A DNA stretch of 64,000 nucleotides, from positions 434,001 through 498,000 of the forward strand of contig JAHQIY010000004.1 in assembly GCA_019054805.1 (NCBI GenBank), read 5' to 3'. This DNA comes from Brachionus manjavacas. Lineage: Eukaryota > Rotifera > Eurotatoria > Ploima > Brachionidae. Position 1 is the stretch's first letter. Each line of letters opens with the position of its first letter. Below the pieces are notes generated by a model. That model saw only the letters and a list, made by a program, of their open reading frames with translations, searched no databases and was not told the DNA's origin. The position numbers and the translations under genes were made by a program. This document shows positions 14,601-24,644 of this stretch, piece by piece.

Positions 14601-17600
14601 ACATATTTTATTTTTATTTTTAATTTTTTTGTTCTACTTAGATAATTAAAGCCATATTTTTCTAGAAAAAAGTAATTAATAAAAATTTTGTTCAAAATTC
14701 AGTATTTTAGTTTTTTTGCATAAAATAAACAAAGGTAATAATTACATGCCTTTCAAAAATTTTTTAATTCTAAAAAAATTTAAAAAAAATCCTAAAAATA
14801 ATATCAATTTAATTTCTTCTATATTGCAAAATTGTAGAATTTCAACAAGAAAAAGTGATAACGATTCTCAAAAATAAAAATCTGTTTTAAAACAAAGTGC
14901 AAAATTTTTTAAAATTTGGATTTACCTTCATGTTTTTTTTTAATTCAAAGTTTTTGTCAAGCATTAATGAACACGTTACTAAAATTTTCATCAATGTGCA
15001 AATTTGTTTTAAAAGTTAAATTTAAGAGATTAAATAAATGAAACAGATTTTTAATTGTTCATAGAGCCCAAAATCATTAATAGTTTAAGACATTCTAATT
15101 TATACTTAGATAAAAAATTAAACTCAAATAAAAAAAATTTAAAAACAAAATATTTCACAAAAAAGTTTTTAGAGTAAGATAATATTTTTGGGCTTAAAAA
15201 AAATTTGATTAATTAAAGAATGATTATAAAAGGAATAATCAATTTAGACTTGAGCAAAATTTAACTGATATTATTCTATGATTCCTATGAAGAATAACAA
15301 ATAAGCAAAGTAATTCAAAAGGAAACTTTTTTCAATTTATGAATAAATATTAATTAATTTAAATTTAAGAATTAAGTAATAAAATTAAGTAAAAAAAATT
15401 TTTAAATGAAATTTTTATGCGAATAATCATAAATTTTTTTCAAATTACGGTAAAATTCTTTTAGAGTAGCACCACTGTATTTTTTCTATGTGCCTGAATT
15501 TAAGATTTGATATTTTTTAAATTTTGTTTTAATTTTTTGAACTCATATTTAAATCAAATTTGATCTTAAGATACAAAATACGTCAGATCATCAAGCATTT
15601 TTTTAACTAATTTTAATGAAAATAAACCCCTAAATTTAAGTCACGACTTAAATTAAAAAAAAAGTTAAATTAATTTAATAAAGAGATCCTAACCCTCCGC
15701 TTTCCCGAAACCCTAAACCCTTTTAACCTGAGCCCATTTTCCCTAAACCAGGGCTGCACCCGCTTCTAATTTAGATGATTTTTTTTTTAAATAGCGGTTT
15801 CAAAAAATTATCAAAAAACAAATGCCAAAAATAATTTTTTTTGTCACCTGAAAATCATTGATTATATCCTCGGGCTCGCCGTTCACAAATAAATTGCGGG
15901 TTTCTTTGTTCATTTTAGTATTTGAATCAGCACAATAAAATTTATGAACATCCTTTAAATTGTTCAAGGAGCCCATATACCTCCACAAAAATCCCTACAC
16001 GACGACAAAACAATACAAAAAAAAGTAAATAAAAATTCTATTAATTAATATTACCGGGTGGCTGGTTCTTTTAAAATCACCATTGTCTGACTTATCTGAT
16101 TGAATTTGTTCATCTCGGGAGTTGAATGCAGCATCACGTTGCTCATGTGTAAAGCCGGAACAAGCAATGTGCATGCTCATCGTATCCAAAAACCTCATGG
16201 CACTTTTCTTTAAACAAAAGCAAAATTAAAATCAAACTTGGAAAAAAAATTCATTCATGGGCAATTTGAAAAAAGTTTTTTCACATTTGGGCCAATTTGG
16301 ATTTAACAATTTTCTCAATTATTTCAATTATTCAACAATTCCAAATGTACAACTTTCTTCATATATCTCAACTCTCATCCGTAAAAAAACCTTCAATTTT
16401 TTCAATTATTCAGCTATTCTAAATGTATAACTTTCTTCAACTTTCCTAAACTTTTTCAATTCCTATCCCTAAAAATGCCTTCAATTATTTCAATTATTCA
16501 ACCTTCTTCAACTTTCTTCAACTTTTCATTTATTCAATTTTTCACTTTATTACTTATTTAATTTTAAAACTGCTCATTTATTCAATTTCTCAACTTTTCA
16601 ACTTTTCAAATAACTTATTCATTATTTTCTAAATTTTTCTTTTTTTCCATTTTAGAACTTTATTAATACAAAAAATATAAAATATATAGCGGATCATGAT
16701 TCAGAGCATTTTTTTGATTTATAAACAATCAAAATAGCCCAGTATATTAACATAAATTTTATAAATTGTAAGTTAAAGAAACCTCATTTTAGAGTAAACC
16801 ATATTTTGACTATACGTAAAACGTCGCCAGACGTATAGCGATTGATTTTTAAAAATGTATAAACACTCAGTAAAACATTTTACAAAAAATCACTTTATTT
16901 TCCTTTTTATTTGTTTATTTCAAGGATTAAATGAAAAAAGATGCCCAAGTTTGGAAAAGAATACAGCTATTAATGAATAAATTTTTTTTTAAATTTTAAA
17001 ACAATAATTGGTTTCAATGGAGCGAAACGGGAACAGTTGAAATATTAATAAGAATTGGAAAATTGATTAGTTGAATAAAAGAATAATTCTAAAAAGTAGA
17101 ATAATTGGAATAATTGAAGGGTTTTTTACATTGATAAAAATTAAAAAAGTTGAAGAAAATTGAAGGAAGTTGAATAATGTAATAGTTGAATATTTGAAAT
17201 AATTGAAGGGGTTTTTATATTGATAAAAATTGAAAAAGTTAAAGGAAGAAATTCAATTATACGAATAATTGAATTATTGAATAATAAAAGTAAATTGCCC
17301 ATTAGTCAAAAAATTATTTTTTTTTATTTTTCAAAGTAAAAATCACTTTGCACCACACGTAATAAAAAGATATAAAATCTTTTTGCAAGTCTTATTTTTA
17401 TATAATAAAAAAATATGTTAAAATAAAAAAATTCAAATTTTTTTCTGAGAATCGGTTATATTTCTGGAAATTATTTAAATGTAAGGGTGCATCTTCATTA
17501 CACTATAGACCAGGCTGGCATCTGTTAGTTGATGAACAATTGGTACCAAGCAAAAATCGGTAAAAGTTTATTATTATTATTATTTATTATTTTTTAGTTT

Positions 17601-20138
17601 AAAGCCTCATAGGCAAAAGAGAAATATTTGGTGTAAAGTCTTTAGAATAATAAAAATTAAAAACTTTCTTACAAATTATTTTGATTAAAATATTTAAGTA
17701 AAAAAATCTCCCTTCAAAAAATCATTTAACATATTATAAAAATAAAAAAAGTTTAACATCGATTCCATATTTAGTTTTATTTGTGAGAAAACTAACTTCA
17801 CCGAGTCAACTAGACCTTGAAAGTTTAAATGTTTAAATTTAAAAAAATTCAAATTTTTTTTTGAGAATTGGTTGTCTTTTCTACTTCCGGAAAGGATCGG
17901 ATATACATTTTTATTTTTCTAAAGTAAAATTGTATGTTTTTGGTAAACTGCATAGGGTCTCCTTTAACACGCAATTAATTTTTAAAAATTCATAAAAGTG
18001 TCTTAAAAAAGGACAAATAGGAAAAAATTAGAGTTCCTTTAAAAGTCCTAAAATAAAGAATGAGTCATTAAAACAAAGGACCGTACTTTTTTTTCACTTG
18101 CTTGGTCGCCAAAATTGCTTGGCACGGAAAAAAATTTAATTTGTCCTTGATTCTGACTGACGAATTTCCGATGCTATCTATTTGACTCAGTTTAATTTAA
18201 AAATATTTTAAAAATATAAAATAATCAAAACAAAACTTATAAAATTTTGACATAAGAACAAAGAACAAAGAATTAATGTCTTTAAATAATTATAAAAAAG
18301 AAAATTGATTAAAAATGAACACTCAAACGATGAATAGTCAAGCAAAAAAAAGATTTATTTGAAAAAAGCAACAAACAAATTTATCGCAAATGTTGGAAAA
18401 AATGAATGATTAAAATGCTCGTCTAGAAAATGTGTCTTTAAATATTGTCAAAAGGAATGCTTTGGCCATTGAGAAAGTTTCTTATGAACTCCAAAGCCGA
18501 GTAATGAAGCTGTGCAGTCTGTAAATGTTCTTTTAAATAAAAATAAAGCAGTCAATACAAGTGGTATTTAATCTGAATTGTGTAGTCAGTTGGGGAAAGA
18601 TAAAAATTGTATGAATGAGTGGGGTCTAAAAATACATGTAAGTCGGACTCATAAAAAAATTGAAACACTGTGATACTTTTTTACCATATTTACCGTAAAA
18701 TATGGTAATCTAAAAAAGGGTATTTTTCGTAAAATAACGATAATTATCGTATAATACCGATAATTACTGTAAAATTCAGTGAAAAAAAAAATTTCCAAAA
18801 TTTCTCGAAAAAACCGATTTTCATGAAAAAAAAATATTTTTTGAATTTTTGAAAAAGGAAAACAAAAAAAAATCTTTTGACAAAAATTGACGTAAATTTC
18901 GGTAATTTCTTGTAAAAAAAGGTGAAAAATGCTAAAAATTCAACAGAAAAGGAAAAAAGGATTTTTTCGTTCTCTCTCTGCTTCGCTGTTCTTTTTTCTA
19001 GCTTCTTTCAACAAATTTCTCTCGGGTTCTTTCTCAAATCGGGTAAGTTCAGATTTAAATAATTCATGAACAATTTTAGAATCAAGTTTTTATCTTATTT
19101 TTGAATTAATTCAGAGATAACCCGAGAAAAAATTTATTGAAAGAAGCTAGAAAAAAGAGCAGCGAAACAGAAAGAGAAGAAGATTTTTGCCTCAGAGTTG
19201 CTTTTAAAGTCATAATTTTTTTTTTAAATCAAGTCAATTACCTTAATTAATTAAAAAATTAATTAAATTTTCTTCAAATTTTCTGCCTTAATTAAACGCA
19301 GGAAATTTGAAGTTCGCCTAATTCCTAAGAGTTTATGGTTTCATTTAAAATAAATTGGTAAAAAAATAATTTCTTTTGATTAATTTGAGAAATTGTGCCA
19401 TTAAAAAATTTGAAAAAAAATTTACTTCTAAATAGTACTGCTGTTTGATGAAGGAACGATCAAATCCAACATTGTGTCCGATGACAATTCTTTTGCGCTT
19501 TTTGCGCTCACCTATATCCTCACTTTCCAAAGGTATTAGGTCACTTAGCTGCAAACTTTTGACAAATTTAAAATCATTTTTGATGAGACGCTCACTGCAC
19601 CATGAATACCAGGCTCTGGAAGACAAAGCCGTGGCCATTACGGGCATGTTTTTGTACTTGACCAAGCATTCCACGTCTAGAACTAGCGCGTCCTCGTCCG
19701 GATAGTCTACTTGGCTTGTTTTTCCAGTCACTGGATCATACCTGAACAAAATTTTTGAATTTTTTTCTAGCTTTTACTAAACTACCTGGTCCATCCGGGC
19801 TCGAATTTAAAGCTAGAGGGCATTGCTGGAATGCGCTGATTTGAGAAAACATTCAAAAATCTCAGATAAGTTTTAATTTGGTCATCGGCTATGCTCAGTA
19901 TGTGTTCGTCAATGTTTCGGCCAGCTATTTTGGGAAGTTCAAGTTCTTCGAATGCGTTTGTGGCACTCGATTGAACATTTGAAGCCGGTTTTTTTTCATC
20001 TATGAGATTGAATTTACTCAAGGAGGACAGGATATTTTTTTCTAAGTCTGCATTGGTTTTGTTACGGTGGTTGAAAAGGTATTTTCTCAGCCTCGGATTT
20101 AGCATCCGAATGCCCAGATTATTTACATTCGAGCTCAT
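2635..20138 (-). CDS. POLG: DNA polymerase gamma catalytic subunit (mitochondrial)
   Basis: Replicates and proofreads mtDNA in the mitochondrial matrix. Sixteen GT-AG exons: 20138-19786, 19741-19426, 16207-16055, 15994-15848, 14199-13937, 13878-13698, 13647-13541, 10227-10052, 9997-9900, 9841-9684, 9632-9515, 9461-9309, 3662-3216, 3171-3008, 2958-2871, 2820-2635. They splice to an open frame of 1035 aa (human about 1239, fly about 1145). Exo I is LDVE (D140, E142), Exo [11 protein letters not shown] (D212), Exo III YCATD (Y328, D332). Pol A is [11 protein letters not shown] (D714), Pol B runs from R766 through K770 and Y774 to Y778, and Pol C is HDE (933-935). All key residues are present, so it looks functional. 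The spacer between exo and pol domains is shorter than in human. The N-terminus is basic and may be the import signal, with no classical presequence obvious. Introns 2, 7 and 12 are 3.2, 3.3 and 5.6 kb and hold transposons; others are as short as 36-58 bp. Confidence 0.96.
4750..5034. mobile_element. hAT-like MITE
   Basis: A 285-bp element in POLG intron 12. Its ends are inverted: CAGACTTGTTTTTAAGTCAC at the left and its near-complement ending ACAAGTCTG at the right. The flanks ATCAATTG (4742-4749) and ATCAATTA (5035-5042) agree at 7 of 8 positions, as expected for an 8-bp hAT duplication. Subterminal AAGTCAAGTCA repeats recur. There is no coding capacity. Related ends occur at 42160-42207 and 54486-56716. 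Confidence 0.7.
5156..5776 (+). mobile_element. CR1-like LINE fragment (RT C-terminal part)
   Basis: The open frame 5201-5776 is nearly identical to the C-terminal part of the longer copy at 55852-56430. It contains [28 protein letters not shown] and [12 protein letters not shown], typical of sequence after the reverse transcriptase palm in CR1-type LINEs. Homology starts at 5156 and fades near 5754, before the normal 3' end, so the copy is truncated at both sides. It lies antisense in POLG intron 12. The high identity to the other copy implies recent activity of this family. Confidence 0.85.
6321..6449 (+). other. Possible terminal exon or coding relic, unknown product
   Basis: A 43-codon plus-strand open stretch ends in TAA. 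It contains [20 protein letters not shown] and then a short polar tail. An AG acceptor (TGACCAG) directly precedes it. The composition looks coding in otherwise AT-rich intron sequence. I do not recognise the family and no companion exons are evident. It could be a nested-gene exon, a retrocopy fragment or chance. Confidence 0.25.
7327..8265 (+). mobile_element. Pogo/Tigger-type element with internally deleted transposase
   Basis: The transposase begins at ATG 7327 with [16 protein letters not shown] and, after one [23 protein letters not shown], a psq/CENP-B type helix-turn-helix. The frame then jumps to [20 protein letters not shown] and RCFRKAGF, the C-terminal part of TIGD-like transposases. 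The DDE catalytic core is absent. A final frame (to 8093) gives [15 protein letters not shown]. The right inverted end at about 8209-8265 reads, on the minus strand, CAGTCAATCCTCGATATAAC and is followed by TA at 8266, the pogo/Tc1-mariner target. The left end is not recognisable. Confidence 0.8.
8276..8660 (-). mobile_element. LINE 3' fragment (family with [12 protein letters not shown] end)
   Basis: The minus strand matches the region at 21410-21945 (plus) and the copy at 12187-12660 (minus): the LRNSNN..EPIAKSK and FEHF-type segments and a shared AT-rich 3' untranslated end with ATAATCAATTAAATAAAT. It carries only a degraded C-terminal ORF end. Confidence 0.65.
8661..9308. other. POLG intron 12 sequence, nothing recognised
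   Basis: AT-rich intron DNA between the LINE fragment and exon 12. No repeat or coding segment was recognised. Confidence 0.5.
11196..11595. mobile_element. Merlin-like MITE with perfect 8-bp target duplication
   Basis: A 400-bp element in POLG intron 7. Its left end is GGGTCTTGTTGCTTATAAGG and its right end is the near-complement finishing GCAACAAGACCC. It is flanked on both sides by AAGTATAT (11188-11195 and 11596-11603). The ends share the GGGTCT start with the element at 696-1407, and the 8-bp duplication suits Merlin. There is no intact transposase. Confidence 0.7.
11779..11973 (+). pseudogene. FLYWCH-like zinc finger fragment (MULE-associated)
   Basis: A 64-codon open frame contains [21 protein letters not shown] and a final EHSNE. 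The order aromatic strand, C..C, then a terminal histidine resembles a degenerate FLYWCH finger, which often precedes MULE transposases in animals. No MULE catalytic sequence adjoins it here, though a MULE remnant lies at 57440-58020. Confidence 0.4.
12187..12930 (-). mobile_element. LINE C-terminal fragment
   Basis: The minus-strand frame 12525-12187 (112 aa, starting [15 protein letters not shown]) is almost identical to the plus-strand frame at 21508-21840. Upstream at about 12660-12760 lies the equivalent of the [17 protein letters not shown] segment seen at 21298-21350, typical of the post-RT region of CR1-like LINEs. The copy is 5' truncated. Sequence near 12865-12915 instead matches the small repeat at 47240-47401. 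Confidence 0.75.
14260..15790. other. POLG intron 4, AT-rich
   Basis: Contains only AT-rich sequence apart from a short C-rich patch at about 15688-15770 with CCCTAAACCC-like text. No coding or transposon signature was recognised. Confidence 0.5.
16259..17300. mobile_element. Foldback-type element in POLG intron 2
   Basis: Begins GGGCAATTTG and ends with the complement AAATTGCCC. The left about 370 bp is a degenerate array of TTCAATTATTCAACTTTCTT-like units; the right about 310 bp is the same array in reverse orientation (GAATAATTGAA, GAAGTTGAA). The central about 350 bp is unique and contains ACGTAAAACGTCGCCAGACG. Long inverted subterminal arrays are the hallmark of foldback elements. No clear target duplication and no ORF. 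Confidence 0.6.
18313..18675 (+). pseudogene. Retrotransposon ORF1-like remnant (coiled coil plus zinc finger)
   Basis: The plus strand reads [15 protein letters not shown], then [30 protein letters not shown] and, after breaks, a [13 protein letters not shown] stretch resembling a C2H2 finger. A heptad-like coiled coil followed by a GL.IH...H finger is usual for ORF1 of animal LINEs. Stops make it dead. It directly abuts a Tc1/mariner arm at 18680. Confidence 0.4.
18680..18965. mobile_element. Tc1/mariner-like terminal arm, partial
   Basis: Matches the subterminal arm of the element at 23593-24644: TTTACCATATTTACCGTAAA, a GGTATTTTTCGTAAAATAAC stretch, then CGAAAAAACCGATTTTCATG. The terminal CAGTGCTGC end is missing and the arm is interrupted at 18966 by a palindromic insertion. 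Confidence 0.6.
18967..19180. mobile_element. Palindromic MITE, about 60-bp arms
   Basis: The left arm (18969-19028, including TTCTCTCTCTGCTTCGCTGT and CTAGCTTCTTTCAAC) pairs with the right arm (19118-19177) over about 60 bases with few mismatches. The loop is about 90 bp. It sits at the break in the Tc1/mariner arm, so it inserted later. Confidence 0.6.
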
Positions 20139-20800
20139 TTTTTTAATTTTAATTTTTAATTTTTAATTTTTTTTTGATTCATTTTTGAAAAGTGTGCGCA
20201 AAAAAATTGACTTTTTCAAAAAAAAAATGAGAAGATTTTTATATTAGTATTCTGAAATAAAATGTAATTTTACTGTCAATTTGATTAATTAAAAATTAAA
20301 TATTTTATAATTTAAAAAGACTAATTTCATAATTTAATTTACTTGCACTGCTAAAATATTTAGTTTTTATCTGAACTAATCAATTTTACATTACATTTTT
20401 TCAAGAGTTTTTTTTGCGTAAAATATTTTATTAATGCCACATGCTGCTATAAAAATTGTTTTTTTATTCAAATATTCTGGATAAATTTTAAATAATTATT
20501 TGTATTTATGTCCGAGTCTAAGCTCCATCAAATTTGTAGTAAAAAAGTTAAAAAAAATTAAATAATAATTTAAATTATAAATTGGGTAAGATAAAATTTA
20601 GAAAATTTTGCGGTTGATTTTGGACTTTTTAAACTTTTATAATGAAACATCATTAAACAAAATATGCTTCACTAAATTCAACAATGATCAAATAAAATAT
20701 CAATATTTTGAGATTTATTTTTTTATCTCTATGATCTATTCTAATTAGAATTTTTTTGCAATTTGTAAATTATTAAATGGGCAACTTGAAGTTTCAGATA
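20139..20800. other. Upstream of POLG, AT-rich
   Basis: The 5' flank of POLG: A/T-rich sequence with no recognisable core promoter motif and no coding segment. Confidence 0.5.
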
Positions 20801-20814
20801 AAATTTTAAGATCA

Positions 20815-21945
20815 AAATGATCACTGATTTTTCCAAAGCCTTTGAAAAAGCTTCTCATCAGAAATTATTAATCAAAATGCGCTGACATGGATTTGTTAGG
20901 AAGGCTTTAAATTGAAAAAAAGCTTTTTAATTTAAAGAAAACAGCATATTTAAGTCCTCTCATATGCTGACGAAATGAAATTGATGGGAATTTTCGATCG
21001 TACATTAGAGAGTTACATGAAGAATAAAGAAGATTGAGATTGAAGATTGACTCTCAGTTGAGTTACAAGAAGATTTGGAGATGTTAGGCGAATGGAGTAG
21101 AGCATGGTCTACAGAGTTAAATTTCAGAAATGTAAAGCGATGTATCGTGGCAGAAAATGGTAGAAGAATGTTTACAAAATGTCAGACTCGAATAATATTA
21201 ATTCACTCGAGGAGACGAGTCAAGAGAAAGATCTTGGCGAAAGAATTATTTCTATCAAGAGAATTTTCTATCTTGCTACTTCAGTAAAGATCCAGTTTTT
21301 TAAGACTTTTATGCTCCCGTATTTTGACTATTGTTCCACGCTTTTATGCTTTTTTTTAAATAAGCTATTAATAAATTAGCTGAGAGTTATTATATCACTA
21401 TCATAAAACTTTTAATTGTTAAGCTTGAAGCAAACAGCTTTAATGAAATAAATAACGCATTAGAAAAGTATGGTCTTTATTCATTTCAACATCGAATTTT
21501 TGAAAGGATGTTAACTTTCTCTTATAAATGTCTATTACAGTTCAATTCTCCGCTAAATCTAAAAGAAAAATTAAAGAAAAATGACTCAAGAAAATTGGAT
21601 TATATTTTAAGGAACAGCAATAACCTAATTGAACCAATCGCCAAATCAAAAGGTGAAGAAAAAACATTTGAACATTTTTATTCAAGATTAATAAATTGCT
21701 TTGTGGTCAAGAGATCAATGCTGAAGTTTTCAACGTTTAAGCTTTCAATTTTCAATAAAATAAATTTTTTTTACACAGATTTTGTTTCTAAATTTGAATT
21801 ATTTAACTTAAATAGCTTGTTGTTAAATTTTTTCAAATGACAATTAAATCAATAACTCTATTTAATTACTATAATTTTTTTTTTATACTTTTAAAATATA
21901 TATAAATATTTTTTTTTAAATAATCAATTAAATAAATGAAGTGTT
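20815..21945 (+). mobile_element. LINE with RT fragments and C-terminal ORF
   Basis: Plus-strand pieces in order: ITDFSKAFEKASHQKLLIKM (RT domain with DFSKAF), SYADEMKLMG-like (the YADD box altered to YADE), [48 protein letters not shown], then a 110-aa frame (21508-21840) starting [10 protein letters not shown]. This is the standard order of a CR1/Jockey-type RT and thumb. Internal deletions and stops make it dead. The 3' end near 21945 has ATAATCAATTAAATAAAT. Confidence 0.8.
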
Positions 21946-22019
21946 AATCGGTCTCATGAGGCATGGGCACTAGCCTGTTGATTAACCTTGAAATTGAAAA
22001 ATTGTATTTATTTCAAATG

Positions 22020-22660
22020 ATCTAAAATGGAACAAGAAATGTTACGCAGCGACTGCTAAGGAAAATAGCGTTTTGGGTCAGATCAAGAGTTCTTTTTCAT
22101 ATTTGGACAAAGAGACGATTGTGCCATTTTACAAGAAGCTGGTTCGCCCTCATCTTGAATATGCGGTCAGTAAATGGTCGCCTTCGTTTAAAACGGACAT
22201 AAATATTCTAGAGAAGTTTCAGAGAAGAGCAACCAAATTAGTTAAATCAGTTAAAGAGAAACCTTAAGAAGAATGACTTCGAGATTTAGATCTGATTAGC
22301 TTTGAGGAACGCCGATTAAGAGGTGACTTGATCCAAATGTTTAAGATTGTGCACAAGTTTGAGAATATAGAATTGGTGAATGATGTGAATTATGCTAAAA
22401 TTTTGTCTCTAAATTTTAGAATATCAAATGATAATAAGCTGGTAAGGGAAATAAACAAATAATTTTCGAGAAATTGAACAGGTTTTTATCAGATGCAATT
22501 AATGCCAAGTCAGTCAATTGTTTCAAAGCTTTTATAGACCAGGAAGTTTTTTGAATAGCTCAAGACAACGACTTCAATGGCCTTTATGGTGCTGAGGGCA
22601 ATTACGCACAAGTATATGCAAATGCTAATACTTCAGTTTACTACTACTAATAATTTAAAT
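22020..22660 (+). mobile_element. CR1-like LINE C-terminal fragment, ACT-tailed
   Basis: Contains NSVLGQIKSSFSYLDKETIV, FYKKLVRPHLEYAVSKW, LEKFQRRATKLVKS, then ERRLRGDLIQMFKI in a shifted frame. It ends with ACTACTACTAATAA near 22645. Homologous to, but distinct from, the copies at 5156 and 55852. Stops and frameshifts are present. Confidence 0.75.
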
Positions 22661-23049
22661 AATTCAGGTTATGTAAATTCAGAAATTCAAATTTATAATT
22701 TTTGTATTCATTTATTTAAATTATTAAATAATTTTACTTTTCTACTTATAAAGAATTTAAAGATTTAAAACATTAAATTTTTTGCCCTAAAAATTTAGTA
22801 AAATACAGTGCCGATTTGACACGTGGGTTTTTGATAATTTCACGTAAAATTACGCGAATTTACGAAAAAATTTAAAAGCCCAAAAAAGCTCAATTTTTTG
22901 AATTTTTATTATTTTCTAATAATTTTTGAAAAAAGTAGTTTCTATTTATTTGTGTATATTTTTACCAAAAGTTACTTTTTTTTCCTAATTTTTACATAAA
23001 TTTAGGCATATGTAAAATATGGTAAAAAATAAGTATTTATTCGAAAATT

Positions 23050-23500
23050 AAACTAGCTAATTCTTCATCATTTTGAGGAGCATTTGCTCTAATAAATCTT
23101 TTCATTTCATTCTAAACCATTTCTAATGGGTTTAGATCTGGTGAGTAAGCAGGCGCTTTTACCTTGACATTAAATTAAAATTTTTTTGTTTTTTGTACCT
23201 TAAAAGGTTGTACATACGTATGACTTGTGTTTAGGATCATTATCTTGATGAAGTTTAAATTTTCATTTAAATTAGAAGCAGTATACGGAAATAAATATTT
23301 TGCTATCTCAAAAATTTATCCATATTTTCTTTAAATACCTTTTTAAATTTAGAAATGATAACTAAAGAACAAAAATTTTTTAAGAAATAAATTAACAGCG
23401 AATTCTGTAATTCCTTTACGAGACAACATAATGATCAAAATCACAGCATTTATGTCTTAGACACAAAATCAGAGGAGCTAACTTATGCAGCTCTGTTAAG
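23050..23500 (-). pseudogene. Tc1/mariner transposase remnant (DD34E type)
   Basis: Minus-strand segments in scattered frames: HQDNDPKHKS (second catalytic Asp), APAYSPDLNPLEMV followed by a stop in place of the usual Trp, then NEMKRFIRANAPQNDEEL. The SPDLNPLE motif holding the catalytic Glu is diagnostic for Tc1-like transposases. Stops and frameshifts show it is inactive. The N-terminal DNA-binding half was not found. Confidence 0.8.
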
Positions 23501-23592
23501 TTTGTCGTCTACAACGAAATCCTAATCGAATTTAATTTAGGAGTATTTTTTCTGCGACAAGTCTAAACTCTTTTAAAAAAACACAAGTTATA

Positions 23593-24644
23593 CAGTGCTG
23601 CTACGATACCTTGAATTCACCATATTTTACGTAAATTATGGTAAATTCACGATATTTTACCATATTTACCGTAAAATATGGTAATCTAAAAAAGGGTATT
23701 TTTCGTAAAATAACGATAATTATCGTAAAATACCGATAAAATTCCTGTAAAATTCAGTGAAAAAAAATATTAATTTTCAATAAAAAATTAATATTTAAAC
23801 ATTATTTACAAAATAAATTTTATTTTCTAGCTTTTTTTGCTTTTAAGCTGTTAGCTGTCTTGTCCCATGCTTGTTTGAATGTGGATCTCTTTGGAATAAA
23901 TTTTACAAGCCCAGCTTTTTAAAAAAATTTATGTCTAACTTTTGATTTCATTTAAAGCATATTATTTTACTTTTGATATTAAGCATTTCAAAAAACTTTG
24001 ACAGTTGAAAAATGTAAGAAATATATAAATCATCTTAAATATGTAAAAAATATTAAAAAATTTTATTATTTTAATTTTTTAATAAAACATTTCTAGGTTG
24101 TTGAGATTGTAAGTGAAAGAAATGGTGACTGGTCACATCATTAAATTTTGATTGTATATCTTTTTTTTAATAGAGCTCTTTATAAATGATTTTTGATAAT
24201 TTTTGCATATAAGAAAATAATTTAACATTTTCGTACTTAATATCTTCAAATAATTGACAAATAAATATTAATTTTCATAATTTGTTTAGAGAAAAAATTG
24301 AATGAAATAATAAAAAATCCTTTTTTCCTTTTCTGTTGAATTTTTAGCATTTTCTACCTTTTTTTACAAGAAATTACCGAAATTTACGTCAATTTTTGTC
24401 AAAAAAAATTTTTTTGTTTTCCTTTTTCAAAAATTCAAAAAAAATTTTTTTTTCATGAAAATCGGTTTTTTTCGAGAAATTTTGGAAATTTTTTTTTCAC
24501 TGAATTTTACAGTAATTATCGGTATTTTACGAAAAATACCCTTTTTTAGATTACCATATTTTACGGTAAATATGATAAAATATCGTGAATTTACCATAAT
24601 TTACGTAAAATATGGTGAATTAAAGGTATCGTAGCAGCACTGCA
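23593..24644. mobile_element. Nested Tc1/mariner-like non-autonomous element with long arms
   Basis: The ends are CAGTGCTGCTACGATACCTT and its exact complement. The left flank is TA; the right flank is CA, so one side has mutated or the insertion differs. Arms extend roughly 170-300 bp and are built of smaller palindromes such as CCATATTTTACGTAAATTATGG. The interior holds a small minus-strand coding-like tail (about 23935-23820, containing FKQAWDKTANSLKAKKARK) that I cannot assign. Confidence 0.7.
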
